This document shows, in pieces, positions 51,113-59,688 of a stretch of 61,768 nucleotides of DNA (position 1 is its first letter; the number at the start of each line of letters is the position of its first letter). A model generated the notes under the pieces. It worked only from the letters and a program-made list of their open reading frames with translations, was not told where the DNA came from and did not search any database. The stretch spans positions 1 to 61,768 of the forward strand of contig DCVM01000185.1 of NCBI GenBank assembly GCA_002327985.1, given 5' to 3'. The DNA is from Syntrophaceae bacterium UBA2188. GTDB lineage: Bacteria; Desulfobacterota; BSN033; UBA1163. The position numbers were made by a program, and so were the translations under genes.

Positions 51113-52411
51113 ATGAAGATTCTTCGAGTAGGAGAGAAGGGATTTGATCGGTATCTCTCGGAGATAGAGGGAAGAGGGGCCCAGGATGGCTTTCGACTCG
51201 AAAAGAAAGTTCGTTCTATCTTAGAGGGAGTGAGGAAGCGAGGAGACAAAGCCCTTGTCCATTACACCCAGGCCTTCGACGGGTTGCGCATTCCAATTCA
51301 TAAGTTACCCGTGAAGAGAAGCGAGGTGCGAGAGGCTTACAGGAAGGTTCCGGGGGATTTTTTAGAGACGCTCAAAGAGGCCGCTCGCCGTATTCGGAAG
51401 TTTCACCAACTTCTGAGTCATCGATGGGTCCAATCATTAAAGGTGAAAGAAAGAGGGATTCGGCTTGAGCAGGTAATGAAGCCCTTGGAGAGAGTAGGGA
51501 TCTATGTTCCCGGTGGAAAAGCCTCTTATCCTTCGACCGTACTCATGGCTGCTATCCCTGCAAAGGTGGCGGGGGTACGGGAGATTCTTATGGTCACTCC
51601 CCCACAGAAAGAGGGAATTAGCCCTTCGGTCCTGGTAGCAGCGGATTTAGCAGGGGTGGATCGAATCTATCAATTAGGAGGAGTACAAGCCATTGCCGCG
51701 CTTGCCTATGGGACAAGATCGATTCCCAGGGTGGATAAAATTATTGGACCGGGAAATCAATATGTGGCCACAGCCAAACGATTGGTCTTTGGTGATGTGG
51801 ATATCGATATGGTAGCCGGACCCAGTGAGATCGTGATCGTCTCCGATGAAAATACACCTCCTTCCTTTGTTGCCGCAGATCTTATCTCCCAGGCGGAACA
51901 TGATGAGATGGCTCTGGCCATTCTGATGACTGATTCCGAAACATTCGGTAGGGAGGTGAAGAGGGAAATAGCGAGACAACTCTCTTCTCTCAAACGAAGA
52001 AAAGTCGCCTCGGCGAGCCTTCATCAAAGAGGTGCCATCTTGATTGTCAAAAATACCGAGCAAGCGATAAGGTTGGTGAATCGGATTGCTCCAGAGCATT
52101 TAGAACTGGCTGTTTCAAGACCTCTCTCCCTGATCAAAAACGTGAAACATGCAGGGGCCGTCTTTCTTGGACCTTATACCCCGGAGGCCATTGGAGATTA
52201 TATGGCTGGGCCCAACCATATTCTTCCCACGGCGGGCACGGCTCGATTCTCTTCGCCCTTGGGTGTAGAGGATTTTATTAAGAGGACCAACCTGATGCAT
52301 TTTTCAAAGAGTGCATTAAGAAGATTTGAAAAAGATGTAAAGAGATTTGCAGAGTGGGAAGGATTGGAAGGACATTATCGGGCGGTTCAAATAAGAATGA
52401 AAAAGTCTTGA
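51113..52411 (+). CDS. hisD: Histidinol dehydrogenase
   Basis: A 432-residue zinc enzyme that oxidises histidinol to histidine. GIYVPGGKASYPSTVLM, DMVAGPSEIVIV, QAEHDEMA and RIAPEHLEL are all present, including the zinc-binding and catalytic residues. In related genomes hisG stands between murA and hisD; here only 82 bases of repeat sequence separate them. Confidence 0.95.
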   Translation: MKILRVGEKGFDRYLSEIEGRGAQDGFRLEKKVRSILEGVRKRGDKALVHYTQAFDGLRIPIHKLPVKRSEVREAYRKVPGDFLETLKEAARRIRKFHQLLSHRWVQSLKVKERGIRLEQVMKPLERVGIYVPGGKASYPSTVLMAAIPAKVAGVREILMVTPPQKEGISPSVLVAADLAGVDRIYQLGGVQAIAALAYGTRSIPRVDKIIGPGNQYVATAKRLVFGDVDIDMVAGPSEIVIVSDENTPPSFVAADLISQAEHDEMALAILMTDSETFGREVKREIARQLSSLKRRKVASASLHQRGAILIVKNTEQAIRLVNRIAPEHLELAVSRPLSLIKNVKHAGAVFLGPYTPEAIGDYMAGPNHILPTAGTARFSSPLGVEDFIKRTNLMHFSKSALRRFEKDVKRFAEWEGLEGHYRAVQIRMKKS

Positions 52412-52420
52412 TTGCCTTTG

Positions 52421-52525
52421 GGTTACGGTTACGAAGCCCGGTTGCTTTTAGGGTAAGAGGGTGACGCCAAGTTTTTAAGACCAACAACATAACCGAATGA
52501 TGAAACGGGCATCTTTACCGTTGCC
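52421..52525. repeat. Inverted-repeat element, family 1 copy B (MITE-like)
   Basis: 105 bp bounded by GGTTACGGTTACGAAGCCCG (52421-52440) and CGGGCATCTTTACCGTTGCC (52506-52525), inverted with about five mismatches in 20. Same ends as the element at 10852-11048. It fills the hisD-hisB gap and makes an upstream in-frame ATG for hisB that should be ignored. Confidence 0.7.
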
Positions 52526-52562
52526 ATTAAACGGAGCCCTTATTTTCAAGGCGGGAGAAACC

Positions 52563-53156
52563 ATGAAGCGATATCGCAAGGCCGAGGTGAGACGGAAGAC
52601 CAAGGAGACAGAGGTTGTCTTAAAATTGAATCTGGATGGATTTGAAAAACATTCGATCAGCACTGGAATTCCTTTCTTCGATCATATGCTTACTCTCCTG
52701 GCCTATCACAGTCGTATGGACCTTACCCTCAAGGCAAGGGGTGATATTGGTGTGGATGCTCACCACACCGTAGAAGACGTGGGCATCTGTCTGGGGGATG
52801 GGATCAGAAAGGCTCTTGGAGAGGCAAAGGGGATACGAAGATACGGGATGGCTATGATTCCGATGGACGAGACATTGGTTTCGATTGCTCTGGACGTTTC
52901 GATGAGGCCCTGTCTGGTGTTTCAGATGAAACTGAGAAGATCGAAAATAGGAACGTTCGACCCCGAATTAGTGGAGGAGTTCTTCAGGGCACTTTGCAAT
53001 CATGCAAAAATCACCCTCCATATCAATCTTCTTTATGGAAGAAACAGTCATCATATGATTGAAGCGGTGTTCAAAGGATTTGGGAGAGCGCTGAGAGAAG
53101 CGGTTTCTTTTGATGAGCGGGTTTCCCAAATTCCATCGACGAAAGGAATTTTATGA
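52563..53156 (+). CDS. hisB: Imidazoleglycerol-phosphate dehydratase
   Basis: A 197-residue monofunctional IGPD with the two manganese motifs DAHHTVEDVGICLG and NSHHMIEAVFKGFGRAL. No phosphatase domain is fused, as normal outside enterobacteria. Start 52563 (MKRYRKAEV) follows GGCGGGAG; the frame from 52497 includes the end of the repeat element. Confidence 0.95.
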   Translation: MKRYRKAEVRRKTKETEVVLKLNLDGFEKHSISTGIPFFDHMLTLLAYHSRMDLTLKARGDIGVDAHHTVEDVGICLGDGIRKALGEAKGIRRYGMAMIPMDETLVSIALDVSMRPCLVFQMKLRRSKIGTFDPELVEEFFRALCNHAKITLHINLLYGRNSHHMIEAVFKGFGRALREAVSFDERVSQIPSTKGIL

Positions 53157-53276
53157 AACAGGAGGATTCAGGGGGTCTAGGGTTCCAGCGGTCAAGTGAA
53201 ATGCTTTCTTTAAATTACTAAAACTTGAACCCAAGAACCCTTGAATCCTTGAACCCTGATATTCAGTGAAAGAACC
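53157..53276. repeat. Word-repeat gap between hisB and hisH
   Basis: Contains GGGGGTCTAGGGTTCCAG and, inverted, AACCCTTGAATCCTTGAACC. The same words recur at 57897-57923 in front of pgpA. No gene. Confidence 0.55.
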
Positions 53277-53894
53277 ATGACTCCAAAGATCGTCATCATT
53301 GATTATGGAATGGGCAATCTAAGAAATGTGCAGAAGGGTTTTGAGAGGATAGGTGTTGAAGCAAAGTTGACCCGAAACAAAAAAGAGATTGGGAGGGCTT
53401 CTGCCATTGTGCTGCCAGGGGTCGGGGCATTTAAGGATTGCATGGAGAATCTGGAGAAATATGAACTGATCGATCCTCTGCTCCGCTCCATTGAAGACGG
53501 GAGGCCCTATTTGGGCATTTGCCTTGGTCTTCAGATCCTTTTTTCTGAAAGTGAAGAATTTGGAGCCTTCAAAGGGTTGGATCTGATCAAAGGAAAGGTA
53601 GTGAGATTCAGGCCCGATCTGGAGCATAAGGTGCCTCATATGGGTTGGAATACCATTGAGAAGGAAAAAGAGGTTCCCCTGCTTCAGGGTGTCGAAAACG
53701 GGGATTTCTTCTATTTCGTCCACTCTTATTATGTCATTCCGAAGGAGATGGAGTGGATCTCCACTTTCACCACTTACGGTAACCCCTTTGTTTCGAGCAT
53801 CTGGAAAGAGAACGTCTTTGCCACGCAATTTCACCCTGAAAAAAGCCAGCAAAAGGGGTTGAGGATATTAGAGAATTTTGTTAAGTCGATTTAA
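53277..53894 (+). CDS. hisH: Imidazole glycerol phosphate synthase, glutaminase subunit
   Basis: A 205-residue class-I glutamine amidotransferase: nucleophile Cys in LGICLGLQIL, His-Glu pair in FHPEKSQ. It feeds ammonia to HisF, encoded at 57136, about 3.2 kb downstream. The pair is unusually far apart. Confidence 0.95.
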   Translation: MTPKIVIIDYGMGNLRNVQKGFERIGVEAKLTRNKKEIGRASAIVLPGVGAFKDCMENLEKYELIDPLLRSIEDGRPYLGICLGLQILFSESEEFGAFKGLDLIKGKVVRFRPDLEHKVPHMGWNTIEKEKEVPLLQGVENGDFFYFVHSYYVIPKEMEWISTFTTYGNPFVSSIWKENVFATQFHPEKSQQKGLRILENFVKSI

Positions 53895-53904
53895 TCCTGT
53901 TTTG

Positions 53905-53993
53905 CCCTCCCCATTGACGGGGGAGGGTGCGGGTGGGGGTGGAAGGGAAAATCTGCACCCCCCACCTTAATCCTCCCCCGCAAGGGGGGAGGA
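53905..53993. repeat. GC-rich double hairpin before kdsA
   Basis: Two hairpins, CCCTCCCC/GGGGGAGGG (53905-53927) and CCTCCCCC/GGGGGGAGG (53972-53993), with complementary G-rich and C-rich arms between them (GGTGGGGGT-like and CACCCCCCACC). A related cluster lies at 54888-54970. Unlike the composition of the neighbouring genes. Confidence 0.6.
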
Positions 53994-54016
53994 GATAAAG
54001 TTCAAAGGAGCTTTCA

Positions 54017-54850
54017 ATGAACGAAGTCAAGGTGGGTGAGATTCGAATCGGAAAGGGCAATCCGATGGTGTTGATCGCAGGCCCGTGTGTGCTGGAAGGG
54101 GAAGCGATTGCCCTGGAGATTGCGGAGCAGTTGAAAGAACTCTGTGGATCTTTGAAGATACCTTTCATCTTTAAGGCTTCCTATGAGAAGGACAATCGGG
54201 GTTCAGAAAAACATTACAAAGGTCCGGGCCTAAAAGAAGGGCTGAAGGTCTTGGCCGAGGTGAAGGAGAGAGTAGGTGTCCCGGTCCTCTCTGATGTTCA
54301 TCGGATGGAGGATGTTGCGGAGGTCAAGGAAGTTTTAGATATCATCCAAATCCCTGCCTTTCTCTGCCAGCAAACCAGCCTTCTTCTCAAGGCGGGAGAA
54401 GCGGGAAAAGTCGTCAATATTAAGAAAGGACAATTTGTTGCACCTGAAAACATGGCAGGAGCTGTGAAGAAGATTTACAGCACCGGGAATCGTCAGGTTC
54501 TTTTGACGGAGAGAGGGACTTGTTTTGGGTATAACAAATTGATTGCTGATTTCTGCTCTATTCCTATCATGCAGGAAATCGGTTGCCCGGTGATCTTTGA
54601 CGCCACCCATGTGGTTAGAAATTATGGTATCCCGAGCGAGGATCCAAAAGGAGGAAGTCCTCAATACGTTCCCCATCTTTCCAGAGGAGCCGTGGCCATA
54701 GGTTGTAATGGCCTGTTCCTTGAGACTCATCCCAGACCGAGTCAGGCGCTCTGCGATGCCTCCAGTATGATTCCTCTTAACGAGATGGAAAATCTTCTTC
54801 GACAGACCAAAACAATTCACGAGATGGTCAGAGGCTGGGGGATCGTCTAA
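54017..54850 (+). CDS. kdsA: 3-deoxy-8-phosphooctulonate synthase
   Basis: A 277-residue Kdo-8-phosphate synthase: LIAGPCVLEGEAIALEIAE, FKASYEKDNRGS, GVPVLSDVHRMEDV, RGTCFGYNKL and FDATHVVRNYG. It condenses phosphoenolpyruvate with arabinose-5-phosphate for lipopolysaccharide. Its presence shows an LPS-type outer membrane. It is lodged inside the his cluster. Confidence 0.95.
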   Translation: MNEVKVGEIRIGKGNPMVLIAGPCVLEGEAIALEIAEQLKELCGSLKIPFIFKASYEKDNRGSEKHYKGPGLKEGLKVLAEVKERVGVPVLSDVHRMEDVAEVKEVLDIIQIPAFLCQQTSLLLKAGEAGKVVNIKKGQFVAPENMAGAVKKIYSTGNRQVLLTERGTCFGYNKLIADFCSIPIMQEIGCPVIFDATHVVRNYGIPSEDPKGGSPQYVPHLSRGAVAIGCNGLFLETHPRPSQALCDASSMIPLNEMENLLRQTKTIHEMVRGWGIV

Positions 54851-54887
54851 TTGCGGATTGCGAATTGTAGATTTCAGTTTGAAAAAT

Positions 54888-54970
54888 CCCCTCACCCCTC
54901 CCTCTCCCCCAAGGGGAGAGGGGAAGTCGCCGACGCGCCATAGCCGCTTTGGCGACGGCGCGGGGGAGGG
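54888..54970. repeat. GC-rich hairpin cluster before the transaldolase gene
   Basis: CCTCTCCCC/GGGGAGAGG at 54901-54920, then an inner dyad around CCGACGCGCC/GGCGACGGCGCGG, framed by CCCCTCACCCCTCCCTC and its partial inverse GGGGGAGGGAG. Similar in build to 53905-53993. Confidence 0.55.
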
Positions 54971-54989
54971 AGAAAAAGGAGGGTAAGAA

Positions 54990-55643
54990 GTGAAAATTTT
55001 TATTGATACGGCCAATCTCAATGAGATCAAAAAAGCGAAGGCCCTTGGCTTGGTGGATGGCGTGACAACCAATCCTACGCTTCTTGCAAAAGAAGGAGAG
55101 GAAACAGAGACGCTGATCCGGAAGGTTTGGGAGGAAGTGAAAGGTCCTGTCAATGTAGAAGTGACAGGGATGACCTGTGAGGAGATGGTGAAGGAAGCAA
55201 AGGTCATGGCCACCTGGGGAGATGAAATCGTGATTAAGATTCCCATTACTCCAGAAGGATTGAAAACGGTCAAGATTTTATCTGAGGAAGGGATTCGGAC
55301 CAATGTCACTCTTCTCTTTTCAGCGAGCCAGGCCATTCTGGCTGCCAAAGCTGGCGCGACCTATGTTTGTCCCTTTTTGGGGAGACTTGATGATATCAGT
55401 TTCAACGGACTCGAACTGATCCGGCAGATCCGGGCAATCTATGCCTGCTACCCTGAGATGGAAACCGAGATCATCGTGGCCAGCGTCCGAAATCCCATCC
55501 ATGTTATCGAAGTCGCCATGTTGGGGGTGGAGGTTGTGACCATTCCTCCTGCTATTATTGAGCAGATGGTGAAGCATCCGCTGACTGACAAAGGGATTGC
55601 ACAATTTTTAGAAGACGCCAAGAAGATTGGGAAGAAAAAGTGA
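54990..55643 (+). CDS. fsa: Transaldolase-like fructose-6-phosphate aldolase
   Basis: A 217-residue small transaldolase (MipB/TalC type): FIDTANLNEIKKAKALGLVD, GVTTNPTLLAKEG, the Schiff-base Lys in IVIKIPITPEGL, and FLGRLDDI. It begins with GTG behind GGAGGG. It could supply sugar phosphates for kdsA or histidine synthesis. Whether it acts as transaldolase or aldolase cannot be told from sequence alone. Confidence 0.9.
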   Translation: MKIFIDTANLNEIKKAKALGLVDGVTTNPTLLAKEGEETETLIRKVWEEVKGPVNVEVTGMTCEEMVKEAKVMATWGDEIVIKIPITPEGLKTVKILSEEGIRTNVTLLFSASQAILAAKAGATYVCPFLGRLDDISFNGLELIRQIRAIYACYPEMETEIIVASVRNPIHVIEVAMLGVEVVTIPPAIIEQMVKHPLTDKGIAQFLEDAKKIGKKK

Positions 55644-55666
55644 AGAGACTCCAAAGGAGGCGGCAG

Positions 55667-56323
55667 ATGAAAAAGTTTCTGTTACTGCTCTTGGTTTTGG
55701 GGATGCTCCTTGCATGGAAGGGAGAGGTGATGGCAGAAGTGAAGCCCAGCCTGGCCGTCCTGCCGTTTTTAATTCATCGGGGAGAGGATTCGGGAAGAGG
55801 GATTTCTTGTCCTATTTGCAAAGGAGTGATTCAGAAAGGTGAGATTGCTCCCAACGCACCTGATAGTCTCACGCGACTTCTCCAACAGAAGATGGAATTG
55901 CTGGGTACCTTTAAAGTCCTTCCTTTGGAAAAAGTGGAAGGAGCCTTTTCACAAGTCGAGAAGGGGCAATTTGAATTAAAACCCAAGCGTTCATCCATCC
56001 AGTTAGGGAAATCATTGAACATGGAATACATTTTGGTTGGTTATCTCTTCCGTTTTGAGGAACGGATCGGGTCCTCGATAGGAGCGGAGAAACCCGCATC
56101 CGTGGGCCTCGATGTCCATCTCTTCCGAATCAGGGATGAGAAGATGGTGTGGACAGGAAAATTTGATGAAACCCAGCGGCCACTCAGTGAAAACCTTTTA
56201 AAAATAGGGTCTTTTTTCAGAAGAAAAGCCTCTTGGCTCACAGGAGAAGAACTTTCAAGCGTGGGGATGGATGAAATGTTAAAAAGATTCCCTGGACCAA
56301 AGGAGTTGGAGGAAATACCGTGA
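55667..56323 (+). CDS. Secreted LpoB/CsgG-like protein
   Basis: A 218-residue protein with a signal peptide (MKKFLLLLLVLGMLLAWKGE). The mature part begins VKPSLAVLPFLIH and continues with SLTRLLQQKMELLGTFKVLP and LGKSLNMEYILVGYLFRFEE, the pattern of the CsgG/LpoB/GNA1162 group that assists envelope assembly. A CPICK pair near residue 55 is unusual and could bind metal. GGAGG precedes ATG 55667. Its stop overlaps the hisA GTG. Confidence 0.65.
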   Translation: MKKFLLLLLVLGMLLAWKGEVMAEVKPSLAVLPFLIHRGEDSGRGISCPICKGVIQKGEIAPNAPDSLTRLLQQKMELLGTFKVLPLEKVEGAFSQVEKGQFELKPKRSSIQLGKSLNMEYILVGYLFRFEERIGSSIGAEKPASVGLDVHLFRIRDEKMVWTGKFDETQRPLSENLLKIGSFFRRKASWLTGEELSSVGMDEMLKRFPGPKELEEIP

Positions 56324-57072
56324 TCATCGTCCCTGCGGTGGATCTCAAAGACGGAAGATGTGTCAGGCTTTCTCAGGGGAGGATGGATCAGGAATCGGTC
56401 TATTCGGAACATCCTGTTGAAATGGCCAAGCATTGGGAGTCAAAGGGAGCAGAGAGGCTTCATGTGGTGGATTTGAACGGAGCCGCGATGGGGAAGCCTT
56501 TTCATCGGTCTCTAATCAAGGAGATCACCCGATCCGTTCCTATTCCGGTAGAGGTAGGTGGGGGAATACGTGATTTGGGTACCATCGAGGATTATCTCTC
56601 TTCCGGGGTGAGATGGGTGATCTTGGGAACAGCCGCTTTTCAACATCCCCCGTTGATTGAAGAGGCCTGCCGTCGTTTTCCTGACAGGGTGATCCTCGGA
56701 ATCGATGCTAAAAGAGGAAGGGTGGCTATCCAGGGCTGGAATGAAACCGTCTCTTTAGAAGTAAAAGACCTAACCAAGCAATTCGAAGGAACAGGTGTTT
56801 CAGCAATCATCTTTACAGATATTGAGAGAGATGGGATGGGCACTGGTTTAAACTTTGAATCGACCAGGACATTAGCTCAATCCACTTCAATCCCAGTGAT
56901 TGCCTCGGGAGGGGTTTCTCGTATCGAAGATATTAAACATCTCCTCGAGTTAGAAACGGATGGGGTCATCGGAGTAATCGTGGGTCGTGCCCTTTATACG
57001 GGAAGCCTCGATTTGGGAGAAGCCATACGGTTAGCTAAGAAAGCAGAAAGCAGAAGGCAGAAGGCAGAATAG
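56320..57072 (+). CDS. hisA: Phosphoribosylformimino-AICAR ribotide isomerase
   Basis: A 250-residue (beta/alpha)8 enzyme: IVPAVDLKDGRCVRL with the catalytic Asp, VEVGGGIRDLGTIEDYLSSG and FTDIERDGMGTG with the second Asp. GTG start overlaps the preceding stop. The last residues (AESRRQKAE) come from an AGCAGAAGGCAGAAGGC word repeat. Confidence 0.94.
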   Translation: MIIVPAVDLKDGRCVRLSQGRMDQESVYSEHPVEMAKHWESKGAERLHVVDLNGAAMGKPFHRSLIKEITRSVPIPVEVGGGIRDLGTIEDYLSSGVRWVILGTAAFQHPPLIEEACRRFPDRVILGIDAKRGRVAIQGWNETVSLEVKDLTKQFEGTGVSAIIFTDIERDGMGTGLNFESTRTLAQSTSIPVIASGGVSRIEDIKHLLELETDGVIGVIVGRALYTGSLDLGEAIRLAKKAESRRQKAE

Positions 57073-57135
57073 AAAAATAGGGTGCATTCTGAATTCTGGG
57101 TCCTGTATTCTGGCTTCTAACTTAAGGCATTTAAG

Positions 57136-57891
57136 ATGCTTGCTAAAAGAATCATCCCATGTCTCGATGTAAAAAGCGGAAGGGTGGTCAAGGGGACTCA
57201 GTTTGTCGATCTAAAGGATGCCGGCGATCCGGTGAAGAATGCTAAGGTTTATGACGAGCAGGGTGCGGATGAAATCGCTTTCTTAGATATCACGGCCTCA
57301 TATGAAGAGAGAGAGATTCTCATTGATATTGTCCGTAGGACAGCAGAGGAGATCTTTATTCCTCTCACGGTAGGAGGTGGGGTCAGGGGTTTGGAGGATA
57401 TTCGGAAACTTCTTAAAGCAGGAGCCGATAAGGTATCGATTAATACTGCTGCCGTCAAGAACCCATCTTTTATAGAAAAGGCCTCGAAACGTTTTGGAAG
57501 CCAGTGTATTGTCATCGCTATTGATGCAAAAAGGAAAGAGAAGAGCTGGGAAGTGTTCACGCATGGAGGGAGGGTTCCCACAGGAATGGATGCTGTTATT
57601 TGGGCAAAAAGAGTGCAGGAAATGGGGGCAGGGGAGATCTTGCTGACGAGCATGGACCGTGATGGAACAAAGGATGGTTACGACATCGAATTAACACGAA
57701 CGATTTCAGAGCAGGTAGGTATCCCGGTAATTGCCTCGGGAGGGGTGGGCACTCTCGAACATCTTTACGAGGGATTGGTTTTTGGAAAGGCGGATGCCGT
57801 GCTGGCGGCTTCTATTTTTCATTATCGGGAATATACGATTTCTCAGGTGAAATCATACCTGAGAGAAAAAGGAGTCGTTGTTCGATTATAA
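57136..57891 (+). CDS. hisF: Imidazole glycerol phosphate synthase, cyclase subunit
   Basis: A 251-residue barrel: RIIPCLDVKSGRVVKGTQF, LTVGGGVRGLEDIRKLL and LTSMDRDGTKDGYD carry the two catalytic Asp residues. It uses ammonia from HisH. No hisI/hisE follows. Confidence 0.95.
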   Translation: MLAKRIIPCLDVKSGRVVKGTQFVDLKDAGDPVKNAKVYDEQGADEIAFLDITASYEEREILIDIVRRTAEEIFIPLTVGGGVRGLEDIRKLLKAGADKVSINTAAVKNPSFIEKASKRFGSQCIVIAIDAKRKEKSWEVFTHGGRVPTGMDAVIWAKRVQEMGAGEILLTSMDRDGTKDGYDIELTRTISEQVGIPVIASGGVGTLEHLYEGLVFGKADAVLAASIFHYREYTISQVKSYLREKGVVVRL

Positions 57892-57940
57892 ACAAAGGGT
57901 TCCAGGGGTCTAGGGTTCAAGTGCTCTATCAAATCGGAAA

Positions 57941-58468
57941 ATGGAAAATTTAGAATCAATAGAGGCGAAAAAGAACTCCGAACTCAACACTCCGAACTCA
58001 ACACTCCAGAAGAGGGTGAAACATTTCATCCTCCTTCTGGCAACTGGCATTGGAGTGGGTTACTCTCCCATTGCTCCAGGGACTCTGGGAACCCTCATCA
58101 CCATCCCGGTCTATTACTTTCTTTCCGAAATCCCTTCACCCCTCTATGAAATCACGCTCGTCGGGTTTTTCTTTCTCTCTGTTTGGATTTCAGAAAATGC
58201 GGAAATATTTTTTGGGAAAAAGGATGATCAGAGGATTGTTGTTGATGAGATGATGGGTTTTCTCATCACCATGCTCTGGGTTCCCAAAACGATTCACTTC
58301 ATCATCATCGGTTTTATTCTCTTTCGGTTTTTCGACATTCTCAAACCTTTTCCTATCCGCCGGGTTGACAAAGGATTAAGGGGAGGATGGGGTGTGGTAT
58401 TGGACGATGTGATCGCTGGAGTCTATGCCAATATTATTCTCCATCTCGTCGGGAGGATTTATCCATGA
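57941..58468 (+). CDS. pgpA: Phosphatidylglycerophosphatase A
   Basis: A 175-residue membrane phosphatase: GYSPIAPGTLGTL, DDQRIVVDEMMG and FRFFDILKPFPI. It makes phosphatidylglycerol. The first 26 residues (KNSELNTPNSTLQ) are encoded by an AACACTCCGAACTC word repeat and are probably dispensable, but no later ATG is available before the core. Confidence 0.9.
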   Translation: MENLESIEAKKNSELNTPNSTLQKRVKHFILLLATGIGVGYSPIAPGTLGTLITIPVYYFLSEIPSPLYEITLVGFFFLSVWISENAEIFFGKKDDQRIVVDEMMGFLITMLWVPKTIHFIIIGFILFRFFDILKPFPIRRVDKGLRGGWGVVLDDVIAGVYANIILHLVGRIYP

Positions 58469-58953
58469 AATTGGAGAAGACCATTGGAGATCATTTGAGA
58501 GAAAGAGGATGGACGCTATCCATTGCAGAATCTTGTACCGGAGGGCTGATTTGTGATCTTATCACCAATGTGCCAGGAAGTTCAGACTATTTTATGGGGG
58601 GAATGGTTAACTATAGTAATGAATCAAAGGCAAGGCATTTAGGCGTTCCTTTGGGTGATATAAAGAAGTACGGAGCGGTGAGTTCTCAGGTGGCTAAAAA
58701 GATGGCTCAAGGAATTCGAAAAGCGTTTGGTACAAATTTCGGATTATCCACCACCGGTGTAGCAGGACCCACAGGCGGTACGAAGAGAGCTCCCATCGGG
58801 AGAGTATTCATCGGATTAGCCAGCGGAAGAAGGACATGGGTAAGAAGAGAGGATTTCAAAGGGAGTCGTAGAGAAATCAAAAAGAAGGCTTCTGAGAAAG
58901 CCCTTCAGTTTTTTTATGAAATACTGGTTGAAAAAGGTCGCCTTAAGACCTGA
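58465..58953 (+). CDS. cinA: CinA C-terminal domain protein (nicotinamide-nucleotide amidase)
   Basis: A 162-residue stand-alone CinA amidase domain: LSIAESCTGGLICDLITNVP, GGMVNYSNESK, STTGVAGPTGGT and RVFIGLASG. It deamidates NMN. The N-terminal COG1058 domain is absent, as in PncC. The ATG overlaps the pgpA stop. A divergent copy of its last 20 codons lies at 59689. Confidence 0.9.
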   Translation: MKLEKTIGDHLRERGWTLSIAESCTGGLICDLITNVPGSSDYFMGGMVNYSNESKARHLGVPLGDIKKYGAVSSQVAKKMAQGIRKAFGTNFGLSTTGVAGPTGGTKRAPIGRVFIGLASGRRTWVRREDFKGSRREIKKKASEKALQFFYEILVEKGRLKT

Positions 58954-59097
58954 CGATAACGATTTCGTTTTTCCATAAGCCGAACATTTTGCCATCGGCG
59001 CCTTCCCTCTAATTCATTTAGAGGGTGTTCTTAATTTCTCTTGAAATGCTTTAGCTATGTCCATCCCTGTGCCCCCCTTCGCCCTGAAAGATTGCGC

Positions 59098-59127
59098 TTG
59101 ACATATTAAATATAGTATAGATATTAT
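59098..59127 (+). promoter_or_regulatory. Promoter of the RelE/XRE module
   Basis: TTGACA (59098-59103), 18 bases, TATTAT (59122-59127). The ATG at 59133 falls where the transcript should begin, so the toxin mRNA may be leaderless. TATAGTAT occurs twice, 16 bases apart, and could be the antitoxin's operator. Confidence 0.5.
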
Positions 59128-59132
59128 ATAGT

Positions 59133-59414
59133 ATGTGGCGGATCAAAGAGCACCGGCGGGTTGATAAGCAAGTCGCGTCAATCCCGAAGGAAACCCTGAA
59201 ACGGTACGAGAAATGGAAAGATATCGCCGCAATTTCCGGTCCATCTGGACCCCGTTTGATAAAAGGGTTTCACGACGAAGCCTTGTCGGGCGAGTGGCAA
59301 GGCTACCGGTCCTCTCGACTTGGTTTACAATGGCGGGTGATATGCCGAGTTATTGTCGAAAAACTTTTGTTCCAGGTCGCTTCAATAACCGCCCATGATT
59401 ATCGGAGGTCTTAA
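59133..59414 (+). CDS. RelE/ParE-like toxin
   Basis: A 93-residue protein of the RelE superfamily: RVDKQVASIPKETLKRYEKW, LIKGFHDEALSGEWQGYRSS, then RLGLQWRVICRV and ITAHDYRR at the end, the fold's basic active face. It precedes its XRE antitoxin with no gap. No ribosome binding site is visible. Confidence 0.82.
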   Translation: MWRIKEHRRVDKQVASIPKETLKRYEKWKDIAAISGPSGPRLIKGFHDEALSGEWQGYRSSRLGLQWRVICRVIVEKLLFQVASITAHDYRRS

Positions 59415-59675
59415 ATGAGAGAGTATCGCCCTGCAAAGAAACGGATTAAAGTTTCGATTGGGGAGTCTGTGCGAATCATTCGTGAACTTCAGGAATTAAG
59501 CCAAAATCAACTATCCAAGCTTACAGGTATTCCTCAGGCTACGATCTCGGCAATCGAAAATGATCGAATCCATCTTGGTGTGGAGCGCGCAAAGGTTCTG
59601 GCTCATGCCCTGAAGTGTCACCCAGGTGTTCTGGTCTTCCCCGGCTGGGAACTTCCTAAAGAAGCGGCAGCATAA
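59415..59675 (+). CDS. XRE-family antitoxin
   Basis: An 86-residue helix-turn-helix protein: IGESVRIIRELQELSQNQLS then KLTGIPQATISAIENDRIHL. It is the usual partner of RelE/HigB-type toxins in toxin-first order. It starts on the base after the toxin stop, so translation is coupled. Confidence 0.87.
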   Translation: MREYRPAKKRIKVSIGESVRIIRELQELSQNQLSKLTGIPQATISAIENDRIHLGVERAKVLAHALKCHPGVLVFPGWELPKEAAA

Positions 59676-59688
59676 ACCTTCGCTTCTT

